Origin: Marinithermofilum abyssi
Lineage (GTDB): Bacteria; Bacillota; Bacilli; Thermoactinomycetales; DSM-45169
Assembly (NCBI RefSeq): GCF_014641195.1
Contig: NZ_BMHQ01000004.1
Coordinates: forward strand, 235,771-299,770
Reading direction: 5' to 3'
DNA: 64,000 nucleotides
Shown here: positions 39,783 through 47,877 of the stretch, one piece after another
Position numbering within the stretch: the first letter of the stretch is position 1
Layout: every line of letters starts with the position of its first letter
Position numbers and translations under genes: made by a program
Notes under the pieces: model-generated
What the model was told of the DNA's origin: nothing
The model's input: only the letters and a program-made list of their open reading frames with translations
Databases searched by the model: none

Positions 39783-39842
39783 TAACCTGCGTCGGAGCGA
39801 CGGGTAGAAAAGTCTTTTTGGCAAGAGGTTTGTTATCCATCT

Positions 39843-39866
39843 GACCTGCCTATCAGGCGGGTCTTT
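39843..39866 (+). terminator. Intrinsic terminator of the GDSL hydrolase gene
   Basis: GACCTGCC, loop TATCA, GGCGGGTC, then TTTTC. Confidence 0.8.
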
Positions 39867-39968
39867 TCATGGCTTTATATAATGGAGCATGTCGACGTTT
39901 TTTACCATGGATGAAACCGCCCGCATTACCCTACGCTAAAGAAGGGAACACAGAAAGGGGCAAAGGAA

Positions 39969-40229
39969 ATGACACGGGAATTTTTCACATATGAAGCCTA
40001 TATCGACCGCTATAAAACATTTTGGTCGGAAGAAGGAGACGGCAGGCCGGAAATCATGTCTCGAGAAGGGTTTCAACAGAGCATGCATTTGTTACAGGAC
40101 TGTTATGAAACGTATCGCAACATGATTCAGCTGGGGCAGGAGCAGGAAGCCTCCCGGTATTATTTAAATATCATTAATCCGCTGGAAAATGAACTGGCTA
40201 TTGCAGACGGTACCGACAACTTTTTGTAA
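39969..40229 (+). CDS. Hypothetical small acidic protein
   Basis: The 86-residue protein is acidic, rich in tyrosine and predicted helical (FQQSMHLLQDCYETYRNMIQ), without membrane segments. ATG 39969 follows GAAAGGGGC. It forms a single-gene unit with a strong terminator shared with the convergent neighbour. I do not recognise the family. Confidence 0.7.
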   Translation: MTREFFTYEAYIDRYKTFWSEEGDGRPEIMSREGFQQSMHLLQDCYETYRNMIQLGQEQEASRYYLNIINPLENELAIADGTDNFL

Positions 40230-40232
40230 AGG

Positions 40233-40270
40233 CAAGCCCCCTTTAACCTTCCGGCCAAAGGGGGCTTGCT
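40233..40270. terminator. Bidirectional terminator
   Basis: AAGCCCCCTTT and AAAGGGGGCTT flank a 12-base loop between convergent genes. Confidence 0.85.
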
Positions 40271-40284
40271 GTTGTGGGCTACAG

Positions 40285-41934
40285 CTACAACATTAACAGA
40301 TGGTGCAGTTTTTTGATGGAGCGGTGCAGAGAGGCTTTGGTTTCTTCAGCGATGTTTTTCCGTTGGGATGCGGCCATCATTTGTTCCATGGCGAGCAAAG
40401 CTTGTTTTTTGTGTCCTTTACTCATGGCATCCAGCATCTCATCCGCCAGTCTGATCATTTCCGCAGAAACTTCCGGTGATTGACATTGATGATACAAATG
40501 GTAGGCAGTATACAGTTGCATCGTGGTAACATACACTTTGAAACGCCGCTGTGAGTCATACTGGATCCGTTGTCCGATCATTGAAGGGTGATTGGCTGTG
40601 ATTTGCCAAGCTTCTTTGGTTTCAAAGTCGGGATTGCTTATAGAAACCTCTGAAATCTGCAACTGGTCAAATCCAGTATAGAGCCAGGCATGGGATCCGC
40701 CGTTGAGCCGGTACAGGCGCAGGGTAAGGGTTGCCTCTTTTTTTCCACTCAGATACGGAGTGAGATCGATGGTTTGTTGCTGCCAACGTTCCGCCGGATG
40801 AACGGTCACATCTTGTTGCCAAACGACACGGCGGTTCACCAATACCTGCTTCACATATTGCCCCGCTACCAAGTAACGGGGGTAGACGGAGAGATGGTAA
40901 AAACGGAGGCGGTAGGGTCCCTTGCCGGTTACGTGAATCGTTTGTGTCAGTTCTCCTTTACCGCCGACAGATGGGTTATAACCGGGCGGCACAAACAAGC
41001 ACCCGAATCCATTTCCGGAGAATGCCTGGCGGTCCCGATCCTCGGGGAACCATTCCTTATTCAATACATAGGTGACCAACCCGTCCAACTTGCCTTCCTG
41101 TAAATAATGGATACCCGTTTGCAGAGCGGTTTTTACATAATCTGCTGATGGATTGGCAGGGGTTGCCGATAGTTTGCTGGCATGCACCATCAAAATAAAC
41201 GGCAAGTGATGCTCGTGAAGCAGCCGGTGTACCTTTTCGATCTGCTGGGGTAAGTAATGAGCCCGCTGCGTATTGCGGAACTTCCCGTCGCGAAAAGTCA
41301 TGACAACACCGTCAATCACGTGGCGGTATTGTTTGAGCAAGGAGGGGCCGATAGCCGTGTAGTAAATTTGCGGATAAAAACGGAGTCGGGGGTTGATTTC
41401 TGCACCCGCTCGTTTCATCCGTTTCACGTATTCTGGTGTAAAAAAGCGAAGGTTATGGTTGAAGTCATCCATGACAACGCCTTTCAAATTGGGAAAGGCA
41501 AGGGACAGTTTGGCTGTTGCCCGAAACCAGGCGATATAATCCGTTCCATAGGGCTCGGATTGTTTCTCCCGTGCTTCGGTGGGAGGTACGAGATAAATCC
41601 ACACATCTATTCCCGCCTTTTTCGCGGCAGGAAGAAACTCTTTTCGCAGATCATCCCAGTCGGATGATTGATGCCAAATCAAATAAAAGTAGGTATTGAC
41701 TCCCAATTGCTGCAACTTTTCAATGAGGCGGGGGGTATCCACGTGATGTAATCCGTCTGCACGCGGTTTTGGTTCCCGGATTTCCCCGGCATAATCTCCG
41801 ATCATGGGGGCCACCGTTTTTTCCTTTCCCCAAACAGGGGGGAAATCATGGGCTTCCGCTTTTTGTACCGGAATCCACAGGCTCCAAGCTGCCAGCAAAC
41901 AGACAAACCACCGAAGAAACAATACGGAGACCAT
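40285..41934 (-). CDS. Secreted protein with glycoside-hydrolase-like TIM barrel and carbohydrate-binding-like domain
   Basis: The 549-residue protein has a signal peptide (about residues 1-28, ending KAEAHD). Residues 40-300 resemble a TIM barrel (GVNTYFYLIWHQSSDWDDL, DVWIYLVPP, GVVMDDFNHNL with acidic residues, VVMTFRDGKF). Residues 315-450 look like a beta-sandwich carbohydrate-binding module (RLRFYHLSVYPRYLV, ATLTLRLYRLN), followed by a helical tail. The MDDF acidic pair could be catalytic. The start overlaps the stop of the upstream thiamine-binding gene by one base. The substrate is unknown. Confidence 0.7.
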   Translation of the reverse strand: MVSVLFLRWFVCLLAAWSLWIPVQKAEAHDFPPVWGKEKTVAPMIGDYAGEIREPKPRADGLHHVDTPRLIEKLQQLGVNTYFYLIWHQSSDWDDLRKEFLPAAKKAGIDVWIYLVPPTEAREKQSEPYGTDYIAWFRATAKLSLAFPNLKGVVMDDFNHNLRFFTPEYVKRMKRAGAEINPRLRFYPQIYYTAIGPSLLKQYRHVIDGVVMTFRDGKFRNTQRAHYLPQQIEKVHRLLHEHHLPFILMVHASKLSATPANPSADYVKTALQTGIHYLQEGKLDGLVTYVLNKEWFPEDRDRQAFSGNGFGCLFVPPGYNPSVGGKGELTQTIHVTGKGPYRLRFYHLSVYPRYLVAGQYVKQVLVNRRVVWQQDVTVHPAERWQQQTIDLTPYLSGKKEATLTLRLYRLNGGSHAWLYTGFDQLQISEVSISNPDFETKEAWQITANHPSMIGQRIQYDSQRRFKVYVTTMQLYTAYHLYHQCQSPEVSAEMIRLADEMLDAMSKGHKKQALLAMEQMMAASQRKNIAEETKASLHRSIKKLHHLLML

Positions 41935-42233
41935 TAGCTTAGGTCTCCGTTTATTTTTGCCGCTTGTGTTTCCATATCCATCTCCTGGTCCTGTCGGTCA
42001 TCAATCGTGATGTGCGTGATTACCCGGTTGTTTCCATTTTGCAGGGATGTGCGATGAATATTGGAAGCCACGGACATCAGTTGATCCAAGTTTCCTTCGA
42101 CAACTGTGGACATGGCATTCACCTGGTATTTCAATCCCTGATTTTGTGCAACCTGGCACGCTTCTTTCACTGCTTGACTGAAGCTGGGAGTTTCACCCCC
42201 GACAGGAATAATACTGATTTCCATGATCGGCAT
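41934..42233 (-). CDS. MTH1187 family thiamine-binding protein
   Basis: The 99-residue protein begins PIMEISIIPVGGETPSFSQAV and has YQVNAMSTVVEGNLDQLM, the pattern of the small ferredoxin-like MTH1187/YkoF-type proteins that bind thiamine in the cytoplasm. ATG 42233 is preceded by GATGAGGTGAG; GTG 42242 lies within that site. It is translationally coupled to the secreted TIM-barrel protein downstream, an unusual pairing. Confidence 0.88.
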   Translation of the reverse strand: MPIMEISIIPVGGETPSFSQAVKEACQVAQNQGLKYQVNAMSTVVEGNLDQLMSVASNIHRTSLQNGNNRVITHITIDDRQDQEMDMETQAAKINGDLS

Positions 42234-42359
42234 ATTACTCACCTCATCCGTTAATTTGACACGGCAGCATTGAATTTATGTATGAAAAGCGAGTGTGAAA
42301 TAAAAAATGTTTGAGAGGTCATACTAAGTGAAAATCGGCAAAAAGGTGTGACCAACCGA

Positions 42360-43427
42360 ATGGATTTGTTAAAAGAATTGACGGAAGCCAAAGGAGTCCC
42401 AGGCTATGAAACCGAAGTTCGTAGGATTATGCAGCGGGAAATCGAAAACACCAATGCGAACATTATAACGGACGGGATGGGTAGTATCTTCGGCGAAAAG
42501 AAAGGTTCCCAGAGCGGCCCTCGCGTGTTGTTGGCAGGACATATGGATGAAGTGGGTTTTATGATAACCGAAATTCATAAGAACGGGTATCTGTACTTTA
42601 CCCCGCTGGGTGGATGGTGGGAGCAGGTATTGTTGTCCCAACGGGTGACGGTGATGACAGAAAAGCGTTCCTTCACCGGAGTAGTAGGTTCCAAACCACC
42701 GCATTTATTGTCATCCGAAGAGCGGAACAAGGTATACCCCATGAAGGAGATGTTTATCGATGTAGGGGCCCACAGTGAAGAACAAGTCAAAGAGTGGGGG
42801 ATTCGCGTCGGAGATCCGGTTATTCCCATTTGTCCCTTTGAGATCTTGCCGGATGATGACACCATCTTGGCGAAAGCGCTGGATAATCGGTTGGGCTGCT
42901 ATCTGGCGCTGGAAGTGATGAAACAGCTGCGAACAGAGGAGCATCCCAATACGTTGATTGCGGGAGCGACTGTACAGGAGGAAGTGGGCTTGCGCGGAGC
43001 AACCACATCCCCCTATGCAGTGGAACCGGATATCGCTATCGCGCTAGATGTGGGGATCGCTCAGGACGGTCCAGGCACCGACGGCAAAAACAAGCCCAAA
43101 ATGGGAAACGGGGTTTTGGTCACCTTCCTGGACGCAACAATGATTCCTAATACCCGCTTTCGAGATATGGTGATCGATACAGCAGAAGAGCACAACATTC
43201 CGTATCAGGTGGAAACGATGACGGGCGGAGGAACTGATGCAGGTCGTTTCCATATGCACCGCAAAGGAATTCCCTCTTTGGTTATTGGTGCTGCTACCCG
43301 CTATATTCACAGCCATGTTTCGATGGCCAGCAAAAAGGATGTGGATCATGCCGTCAAATTGTTGGTGGAAGTCGTAAAAAAATTGGATCAATCCGCAGTA
43401 GATACCATGGTGGATTTTAAAGTTTAA
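42360..43427 (+). CDS. M42 family metallopeptidase (glutamyl aminopeptidase/endoglucanase-like)
   Basis: The protein of about 355 residues has the di-metal aminopeptidase motifs AGHMDEVGF (first His-Asp), ALDNRLGCYLA, QEEVGLRGA (catalytic Glu pair) and IALDVGIA, with a C-terminal His in RYIHSHVSM. M42 enzymes form tetrahedral cytoplasmic aminopeptidases. ATG 42360 is about 11 bases after AAAAGGTG; GTG 42348 is a less likely start. A terminator follows. Confidence 0.94.
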   Translation: MDLLKELTEAKGVPGYETEVRRIMQREIENTNANIITDGMGSIFGEKKGSQSGPRVLLAGHMDEVGFMITEIHKNGYLYFTPLGGWWEQVLLSQRVTVMTEKRSFTGVVGSKPPHLLSSEERNKVYPMKEMFIDVGAHSEEQVKEWGIRVGDPVIPICPFEILPDDDTILAKALDNRLGCYLALEVMKQLRTEEHPNTLIAGATVQEEVGLRGATTSPYAVEPDIAIALDVGIAQDGPGTDGKNKPKMGNGVLVTFLDATMIPNTRFRDMVIDTAEEHNIPYQVETMTGGGTDAGRFHMHRKGIPSLVIGAATRYIHSHVSMASKKDVDHAVKLLVEVVKKLDQSAVDTMVDFKV

Positions 43428-43433
43428 CAAAAG

Positions 43434-43466
43434 ATCCCCGTCTTACGAGGAAGGCGGGGATTTTTA
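43434..43466 (+). terminator. Intrinsic terminator of the M42 gene
   Basis: ATCCCCG and CGGGGAT flank a 14-base loop and are followed by TTTT. Confidence 0.8.
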
Positions 43467-43602
43467 TCGACTTGGTTTGTTTTCAGCAAAACAAGTCTAT
43501 CCTGTTGATGAGAACAGTGGACGGTGCCTGTGGAATGAAAAGGGGAATGTTGTGTGTCATTTTAGTGGACGACGTACCAAATCGGGTGATTACTCCTTTT
43601 GG

Positions 43603-43643
43603 CGTCTCCGTGATTATGGTATCCTTAGGATGAAACGGAGACG
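43603..43643. repeat. Nested inverted repeat upstream of the first DedA gene
   Basis: CGTCTCCGT (43603-43611) and ACGGAGACG (43635-43643) enclose a smaller palindrome ATCCT-T-AGGAT (43621-43631). It lies 25 bases before the gene with no T tract. The rest of the 200-base gap shows only a short TTTGTTTT/AAAACA hairpin near 43480. Confidence 0.5.
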
Positions 43644-43667
43644 AACCGGAATAAACGGGGTTGAAAT

Positions 43668-44285
43668 ATGGAACAAACAGTGATGGATCTCTTATCACAA
43701 TACGGATACCTCGGGATCTTCTTTTTTTTGGTCTTTGGAATCGTGGGAATTCCCTTACCGGATGAGATCATGATGACTTTCATCGGTTATCTCGCTTCCA
43801 TTGGCCAGCTAAACTTGTATATGACGTTCTTTAGTGCGCTTTCCGGTTCAGCGGCAGGGATTACGATCAGTTTTGTCCTTGGACAAAAGCTGGGTTATCC
43901 CTTTTTGAAACGGTATGGCAGCAAGTTTTTCATCACCCGGCGTCGCTTGCGAAAGACGCAATTGCTTTTTCGCAAGTACGGGAATTGGGTGTTGTTTTTT
44001 GGGTATTTCATTCCCGGTGTTCGTCATGTAACAGCTTACCTCGCCGGCATCTCCCGGATCGGGTGGGGGCGGTTCGCTATATACGCTTATTTGGGTGCTA
44101 TCGTGTGGTGTACGACGTTTATCGGGATGGGGTATCTGCTGGGAGCCCACTGGGAGAAGATGTTTGCCGCCTTACATAAATACGGTGCCACCGCGATGGT
44201 CCTTGCAGCGGCTGCCGGCTTAATCTGGTTCTTTTGCTACCGCTACAACCAAAACCAACGGATCAACTCTATTCGGAACAAATAA
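43668..44285 (+). CDS. DedA family membrane protein
   Basis: The 205-residue protein has the VTT/SNARE-associated domain with four to five hydrophobic segments, and the family motifs FGIVGIPLPDEIMM and GYFIPGVRHVTAYLAGISRIGWGRF. DedA/UPF0043 relatives act as lipid scramblases or flippases, in some bacteria for undecaprenyl phosphate. Specificity cannot be assigned. The broken DUF488 gene follows after 21 bases. Confidence 0.92.
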   Translation: MEQTVMDLLSQYGYLGIFFFLVFGIVGIPLPDEIMMTFIGYLASIGQLNLYMTFFSALSGSAAGITISFVLGQKLGYPFLKRYGSKFFITRRRLRKTQLLFRKYGNWVLFFGYFIPGVRHVTAYLAGISRIGWGRFAIYAYLGAIVWCTTFIGMGYLLGAHWEKMFAALHKYGATAMVLAAAAGLIWFFCYRYNQNQRINSIRNK

Positions 44286-44306
44286 CCCTTGGAAGGAGGG
44301 GGAATC

Positions 44307-44670
44307 ATGGTGCCGATTCGCCTGAAACGGGTATATGAGTCTCCTTCAAAAGAGGATGGAAAACGCGTATTGGTGGACAAGTTGTGGCCGAGGGGCCTGA
44401 AAAAAGAAGAAGCATGTTGGATGGGTGGCTCCGATCCCTTGCCCCGTCGGATGAATTGCGGAAGAAATTTCATCAGGACGGGGATTTTCGCGCTTTCGAA
44501 CAGCTTTACCGGAAAGAGATCGACCCCTGTACCGAGGATTTCCGACAACTGCTGAAAGATGCCAAAAAACAGACGGTGACGCTTTCTTTGCCAGTAAAAA
44601 TGAATCCGAAAACAACGCCTGGGTATTAAAAGACGTGTTGGAGGAACGTTTGTCAGACGGGAGGGAGTAG
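44307..44670 (+). pseudogene. DUF488 family protein with two frameshifts
   Basis: Three frames together give a full DUF488 protein: [20 protein letters not shown] and [15 protein letters not shown] in frame one, then [20 protein letters not shown] onward from about 44415, then FASKNESENNAWVLKDVLEE from about 44588 to the stop at 44668. Each switch corresponds to one missing base, near 44409 and 44585 (CTTTCTTT). The ribosome site AAGGAGGGGG is intact. It is either a recent pseudogene or contains sequencing errors. Confidence 0.8.
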
Positions 44671-44673
44671 AAT

Positions 44674-44973
44674 ATGGCGCAAGTACAAGTGCAGGTCGGC
44701 GGTAAAGAATACAGCTTTGATATAAGGCGAGGGGAAAATTTGTTGTTGGAGTCGGTCTCGCGCTCCGTCATGATTCCATTTCGTTGTACCGCCGGTCGTT
44801 GCGGGGCTTGCAGGGTCCGAGTCTTGGAAGGGGCCGAGAACCTGGATCCCATCGAGGAAAATGAACGAATGCGTCTGGGGGACGAACAGGTGAATGCCGG
44901 CTATCGACTGGCTTGCCAAGCCTATGTCAATGGGGATGTAAAGGTGGAAGTACCTCAGCCGAAGCTCTATTAG
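44674..44973 (+). CDS. 2Fe-2S ferredoxin
   Basis: The 99-residue plant-type ferredoxin has the cluster ligands in CTAGRCGACRVRV (three cysteines) and the fourth in RLACQAYV. It transfers electrons to an unknown partner. ATG 44674 follows GGGAGGGAG three bases after the DUF488 remnant. A strong bidirectional terminator follows. Confidence 0.93.
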   Translation: MAQVQVQVGGKEYSFDIRRGENLLLESVSRSVMIPFRCTAGRCGACRVRVLEGAENLDPIEENERMRLGDEQVNAGYRLACQAYVNGDVKVEVPQPKLY

Positions 44974-44979
44974 ATACTT

Positions 44980-45021
44980 AAAACCCCCTGCTGCTTTGAT
45001 GCAGCAGGGGGTTTTTTTATA
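44980..45021. terminator. Bidirectional terminator
   Basis: AACCCCCTGCTGC and GCAGCAGGGGGTT flank TTTGAT, with T runs on both strands, between ferredoxin and ftsW. Confidence 0.93.
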
Positions 45022-46165
45022 CCCATGTAACCGGCGACGGCTGTTCTTCCTTTTTCTTTTGCTTGGATTGTGCTTGTTGCCGGTAACGGGAAATGTTGAG
45101 TAGAATTCCTGCCGTAAACAGATTGAGCAACAGGGATGAACCTCCGTAGCTGATAAAGGGGAGAGGGACGCCTGTCACCGGCAACAAGGCGGTGACCACC
45201 CCGAGGTTGAAAATGGCCTGGACGGAGAATAACGTGATAATCCCTACCCCCAACAACATACCGAACATGTCTGGAGCGCGCAAGGCGATCCGTATTCCGC
45301 GGACGATAAACAGCACAAACAGAAGAATCAGACTTGCTCCCCCAAAAAAGCCCAGTTCCTCCGCGATGACGGAAAAGATAAAGTCCGTATGGGCTTCCGG
45401 TAGATAGGCCATTTTTTGAATACTGTTGCCCAGGCCTGCACCGGTCAGCCCGCCGGGTCCGATGGCGTAAAGGGATTGGATGATTTGATACCCTTTATCT
45501 CCCGGATCTTTCCAAGGATCCCATAATACCGATAGGCGATCCAATCGATAGGATTTGAGCAACAACACGCTGATCATTACCGGAGAACCTGCCAACGCCA
45601 ATAACGTCAAATGCTTCAGCCGGGCCCCTGCACAGAAGATGATGACCAAGCAGGTGGCCAGCAAAATAACGGTACTGCTGTAATGAGGCTGAATGACGAT
45701 CAGAAAGCAGAAAAGCCCGATCACGATCAACGGGGGCAGCAGTCCTTTCCTGAAGTTATCCAGATGCTCCTGTTTTTTTGCCATGATGGAAGCAGTGTAA
45801 ATCAACGCGGCCACTTTGGCCACTTCCGATGGCTGAAAGCTGAAAAAACCCAGTTGAACCCATCGATCCGCCCCATTGATCTTTGAACCGAGGCCGGGAA
45901 TAAACACCAATAAAAGAGCAATCCAGCTGCCAAACAATATGTAGGCGATATACTTTCGATACAGCTGATAGGAAATGTTGGCGGTGATAAAAAAGACCAA
46001 CAGTCCGAATCCCGCCCAGATCAACTGTTTTTTGAAGAAATAGTAAGTGTCGTTGTAGTGTGTCATGGCTACATAGTAACTGGAGCTGAAGACCATCACC
46101 AAACCAAATCCTACAAGGGCGAACAAAATCAACATCAACCAGAAATCCGGTTTACCACGCACCAT
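45017..46165 (-). CDS. ftsW: FtsW/SpoVE-type SEDS peptidoglycan glycosyltransferase
   Basis: The 382-residue protein has about ten transmembrane segments and the SEDS motifs GADRWVQLGFFSFQPSEVAKVA, PEAHTDFIFSVIAEELGFFGG and PVTGVPLPFISYGGSS. SEDS proteins polymerise lipid II glycan strands; the FtsW subgroup works with a class B PBP at division (or SpoVE in the spore cortex). The exact paralogue is inferred. It is divergent from a second SEDS gene, rodA, 201 bases away. Confidence 0.9.
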   Translation of the reverse strand: MVRGKPDFWLMLILFALVGFGLVMVFSSSYYVAMTHYNDTYYFFKKQLIWAGFGLLVFFITANISYQLYRKYIAYILFGSWIALLLVFIPGLGSKINGADRWVQLGFFSFQPSEVAKVAALIYTASIMAKKQEHLDNFRKGLLPPLIVIGLFCFLIVIQPHYSSTVILLATCLVIIFCAGARLKHLTLLALAGSPVMISVLLLKSYRLDRLSVLWDPWKDPGDKGYQIIQSLYAIGPGGLTGAGLGNSIQKMAYLPEAHTDFIFSVIAEELGFFGGASLILLFVLFIVRGIRIALRAPDMFGMLLGVGIITLFSVQAIFNLGVVTALLPVTGVPLPFISYGGSSLLLNLFTAGILLNISRYRQQAQSKQKKKEEQPSPVTWV

Positions 46166-46366
46166 GCATATAACCCCTCTTGATTCTGATTTTTACTGGT
46201 TTTTTGTTAACCGGGAAATGCGAACATTTTTTGCCCGCCGGGCAAAACACGTTTCCGAATCTAGTGGGAATCCGATATACTGTGGATAGAAAGCAAACAG
46301 GACACGCTGTGGGAGTCCTGTCTTTTCGTTTCCGATCATGGGAGACAGAAAGGGTTTTTTGACAAG

Positions 46367-47515
46367 ATGAAAGTGAGTCGTATGCTTCGTCAGCTGGATT
46401 TTCCTTTGATTCTTTTGGTGGGTGTTTTGGCTGTTATCAGCATTGTTGCCATCTCCAGTGCTACATACACGGTCAAACCGACTTATCCAGACAAACAAAT
46501 GATGTGGTACCTGTTAGGTATTCTCTTTTTGGTGGCCACACTCCTGTTTGATTACCGTCTTTTGTCCCAGGGACGGCTGGTGTATGTCCTTTATGGACTA
46601 GGAATTGTTTTGCTTACCATGGTTTGGATCCCAGGATTGGGGGTCAAAGTTAACGGGGCCCAGCAGTGGGTTAATCTCGGCGGGCTTCAGTTTCAGCCAT
46701 CGGAGTTTATGAAGATTTTCCTGATTCTTTCAATGGCCAAACTACTGGTCGATATGGAGGAAATTCCGATTCGTGGATGGCGAAATATCGGAAAGATCCT
46801 GGGCCTGTTTCTGCTCCCTTTTGCGGTGATTTTGAAACAACCCGACTTGGGAACTGCTCTGGTTTTGATGGGGATCCTCGGAGGCATGGTGCTGGTGGCG
46901 GGGGTCGACTGGTGCATTCTGTTGACCTGTGTGCTGGCAGGGGCTGTTTTGGCGGGTGGTGTATTCGCGCTGTATTTTACCCACAAGGACTGGCTGGAAA
47001 TGATCTTGGCGGATCACCAAATTCAGCGGATCGAAACCTTTATCAATCCGGCTTCCGACCCGACAGGGGCAGGGTATCAGTTGACCCAGTCGATGATTGC
47101 CGTCGGCTCTGGCCAGTTGAGCGGCAAAGGGTTTCATCACGGCACCCAGGCCCAGGGAAACTGGATTCCCGAACCTCACAACGATTTCATCTTCGCCGTG
47201 TTTGCGGAGGAGTTCGGATTTATCGGCGGCAGCATCTTACTGTGCACCTTTCTCTTTTTGATTTATCGCATGGTCAAAGTGGGAATTTCTTGTGAAGACC
47301 GTTTTGGCTCCTATATCATCGCGGGTATCGTAGGAATGTTGGTGTTCCAGGTGTTTCAAAACATCGGGATGACCGTGGGCATGCTTCCTATCACCGGCCT
47401 TCCCCTTCCCTTTGTCAGCTATGGGGGCAGCTCCCTGTTGACGGGGATGGTCGCGGTTGGACTGGTTTTGAATATTGGCATGCGCCAAGGCGGGGAATAC
47501 TTGTTTATGCAATGA
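46367..47515 (+). CDS. rodA: RodA-type SEDS peptidoglycan glycosyltransferase
   Basis: The 382-residue multispanning protein has NGAQQWVNLGGLQFQPSEFMKI, PEPHNDFIFAVFAEEFGFIGG and PITGLPLPFVSYGGSS. Sequence such as KQPDLGTALV fits the RodA branch, the elongation polymerase. ATG 46367 is used although AAAGGG lies 12 bases away. A short hypothetical gene follows 45 bases later and may share its transcript. Confidence 0.92.
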   Translation: MKVSRMLRQLDFPLILLVGVLAVISIVAISSATYTVKPTYPDKQMMWYLLGILFLVATLLFDYRLLSQGRLVYVLYGLGIVLLTMVWIPGLGVKVNGAQQWVNLGGLQFQPSEFMKIFLILSMAKLLVDMEEIPIRGWRNIGKILGLFLLPFAVILKQPDLGTALVLMGILGGMVLVAGVDWCILLTCVLAGAVLAGGVFALYFTHKDWLEMILADHQIQRIETFINPASDPTGAGYQLTQSMIAVGSGQLSGKGFHHGTQAQGNWIPEPHNDFIFAVFAEEFGFIGGSILLCTFLFLIYRMVKVGISCEDRFGSYIIAGIVGMLVFQVFQNIGMTVGMLPITGLPLPFVSYGGSSLLTGMVAVGLVLNIGMRQGGEYLFMQ

Positions 47516-47560
47516 TCGATCGTATGGAGGCAAATGTTGAACAGCAAAGGAGACTGAACG

Positions 47561-47833
47561 GTGAAAGTAACCAGAGTGCAGCTTCATATCGAAGAAGAAG
47601 ATTTTGATCTGTATGAAGAAGAATTGATGCGCATGGGATGGAGCAAAATGGACTCTCAAGCGGTTTTCCGGAAAACCTTCGGGGAAACCGAGGTAGAAGT
47701 AAAAGAGCATATCCCCACCTTTAGTGCGGATCTGTATTTTACGGTATCCGCCCGCAATGAAAAGGGAATCACCATGGAATCGATTCATGCGATTTTGGAT
47801 GAATTGAGCCGCGCGGATAAAACGAAGGATTGA
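47561..47833 (+). CDS. Hypothetical protein downstream of rodA
   Basis: The 90-residue protein alternates charged and hydrophobic residues (RVQLHIEEEDFDLYEEELMR, then EVEVKEHIPTFSADLYFTVSA), suggesting a small alpha/beta fold without membrane segments. It follows rodA by 45 bases and ends at a strong terminator, so it is probably expressed with rodA. I do not recognise the family. Confidence 0.7.
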   Translation: MKVTRVQLHIEEEDFDLYEEELMRMGWSKMDSQAVFRKTFGETEVEVKEHIPTFSADLYFTVSARNEKGITMESIHAILDELSRADKTKD

Positions 47834-47836
47834 ATA

Positions 47837-47877
47837 CAAAAAAGATCACCTGTTGAAAGCAGGTGATCTTTTTTGTT
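47837..47877. terminator. Bidirectional terminator
   Basis: AAAAAGATCACCTG and CAGGTGATCTTTTT flank TTGAAAG between convergent genes. Confidence 0.95.
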
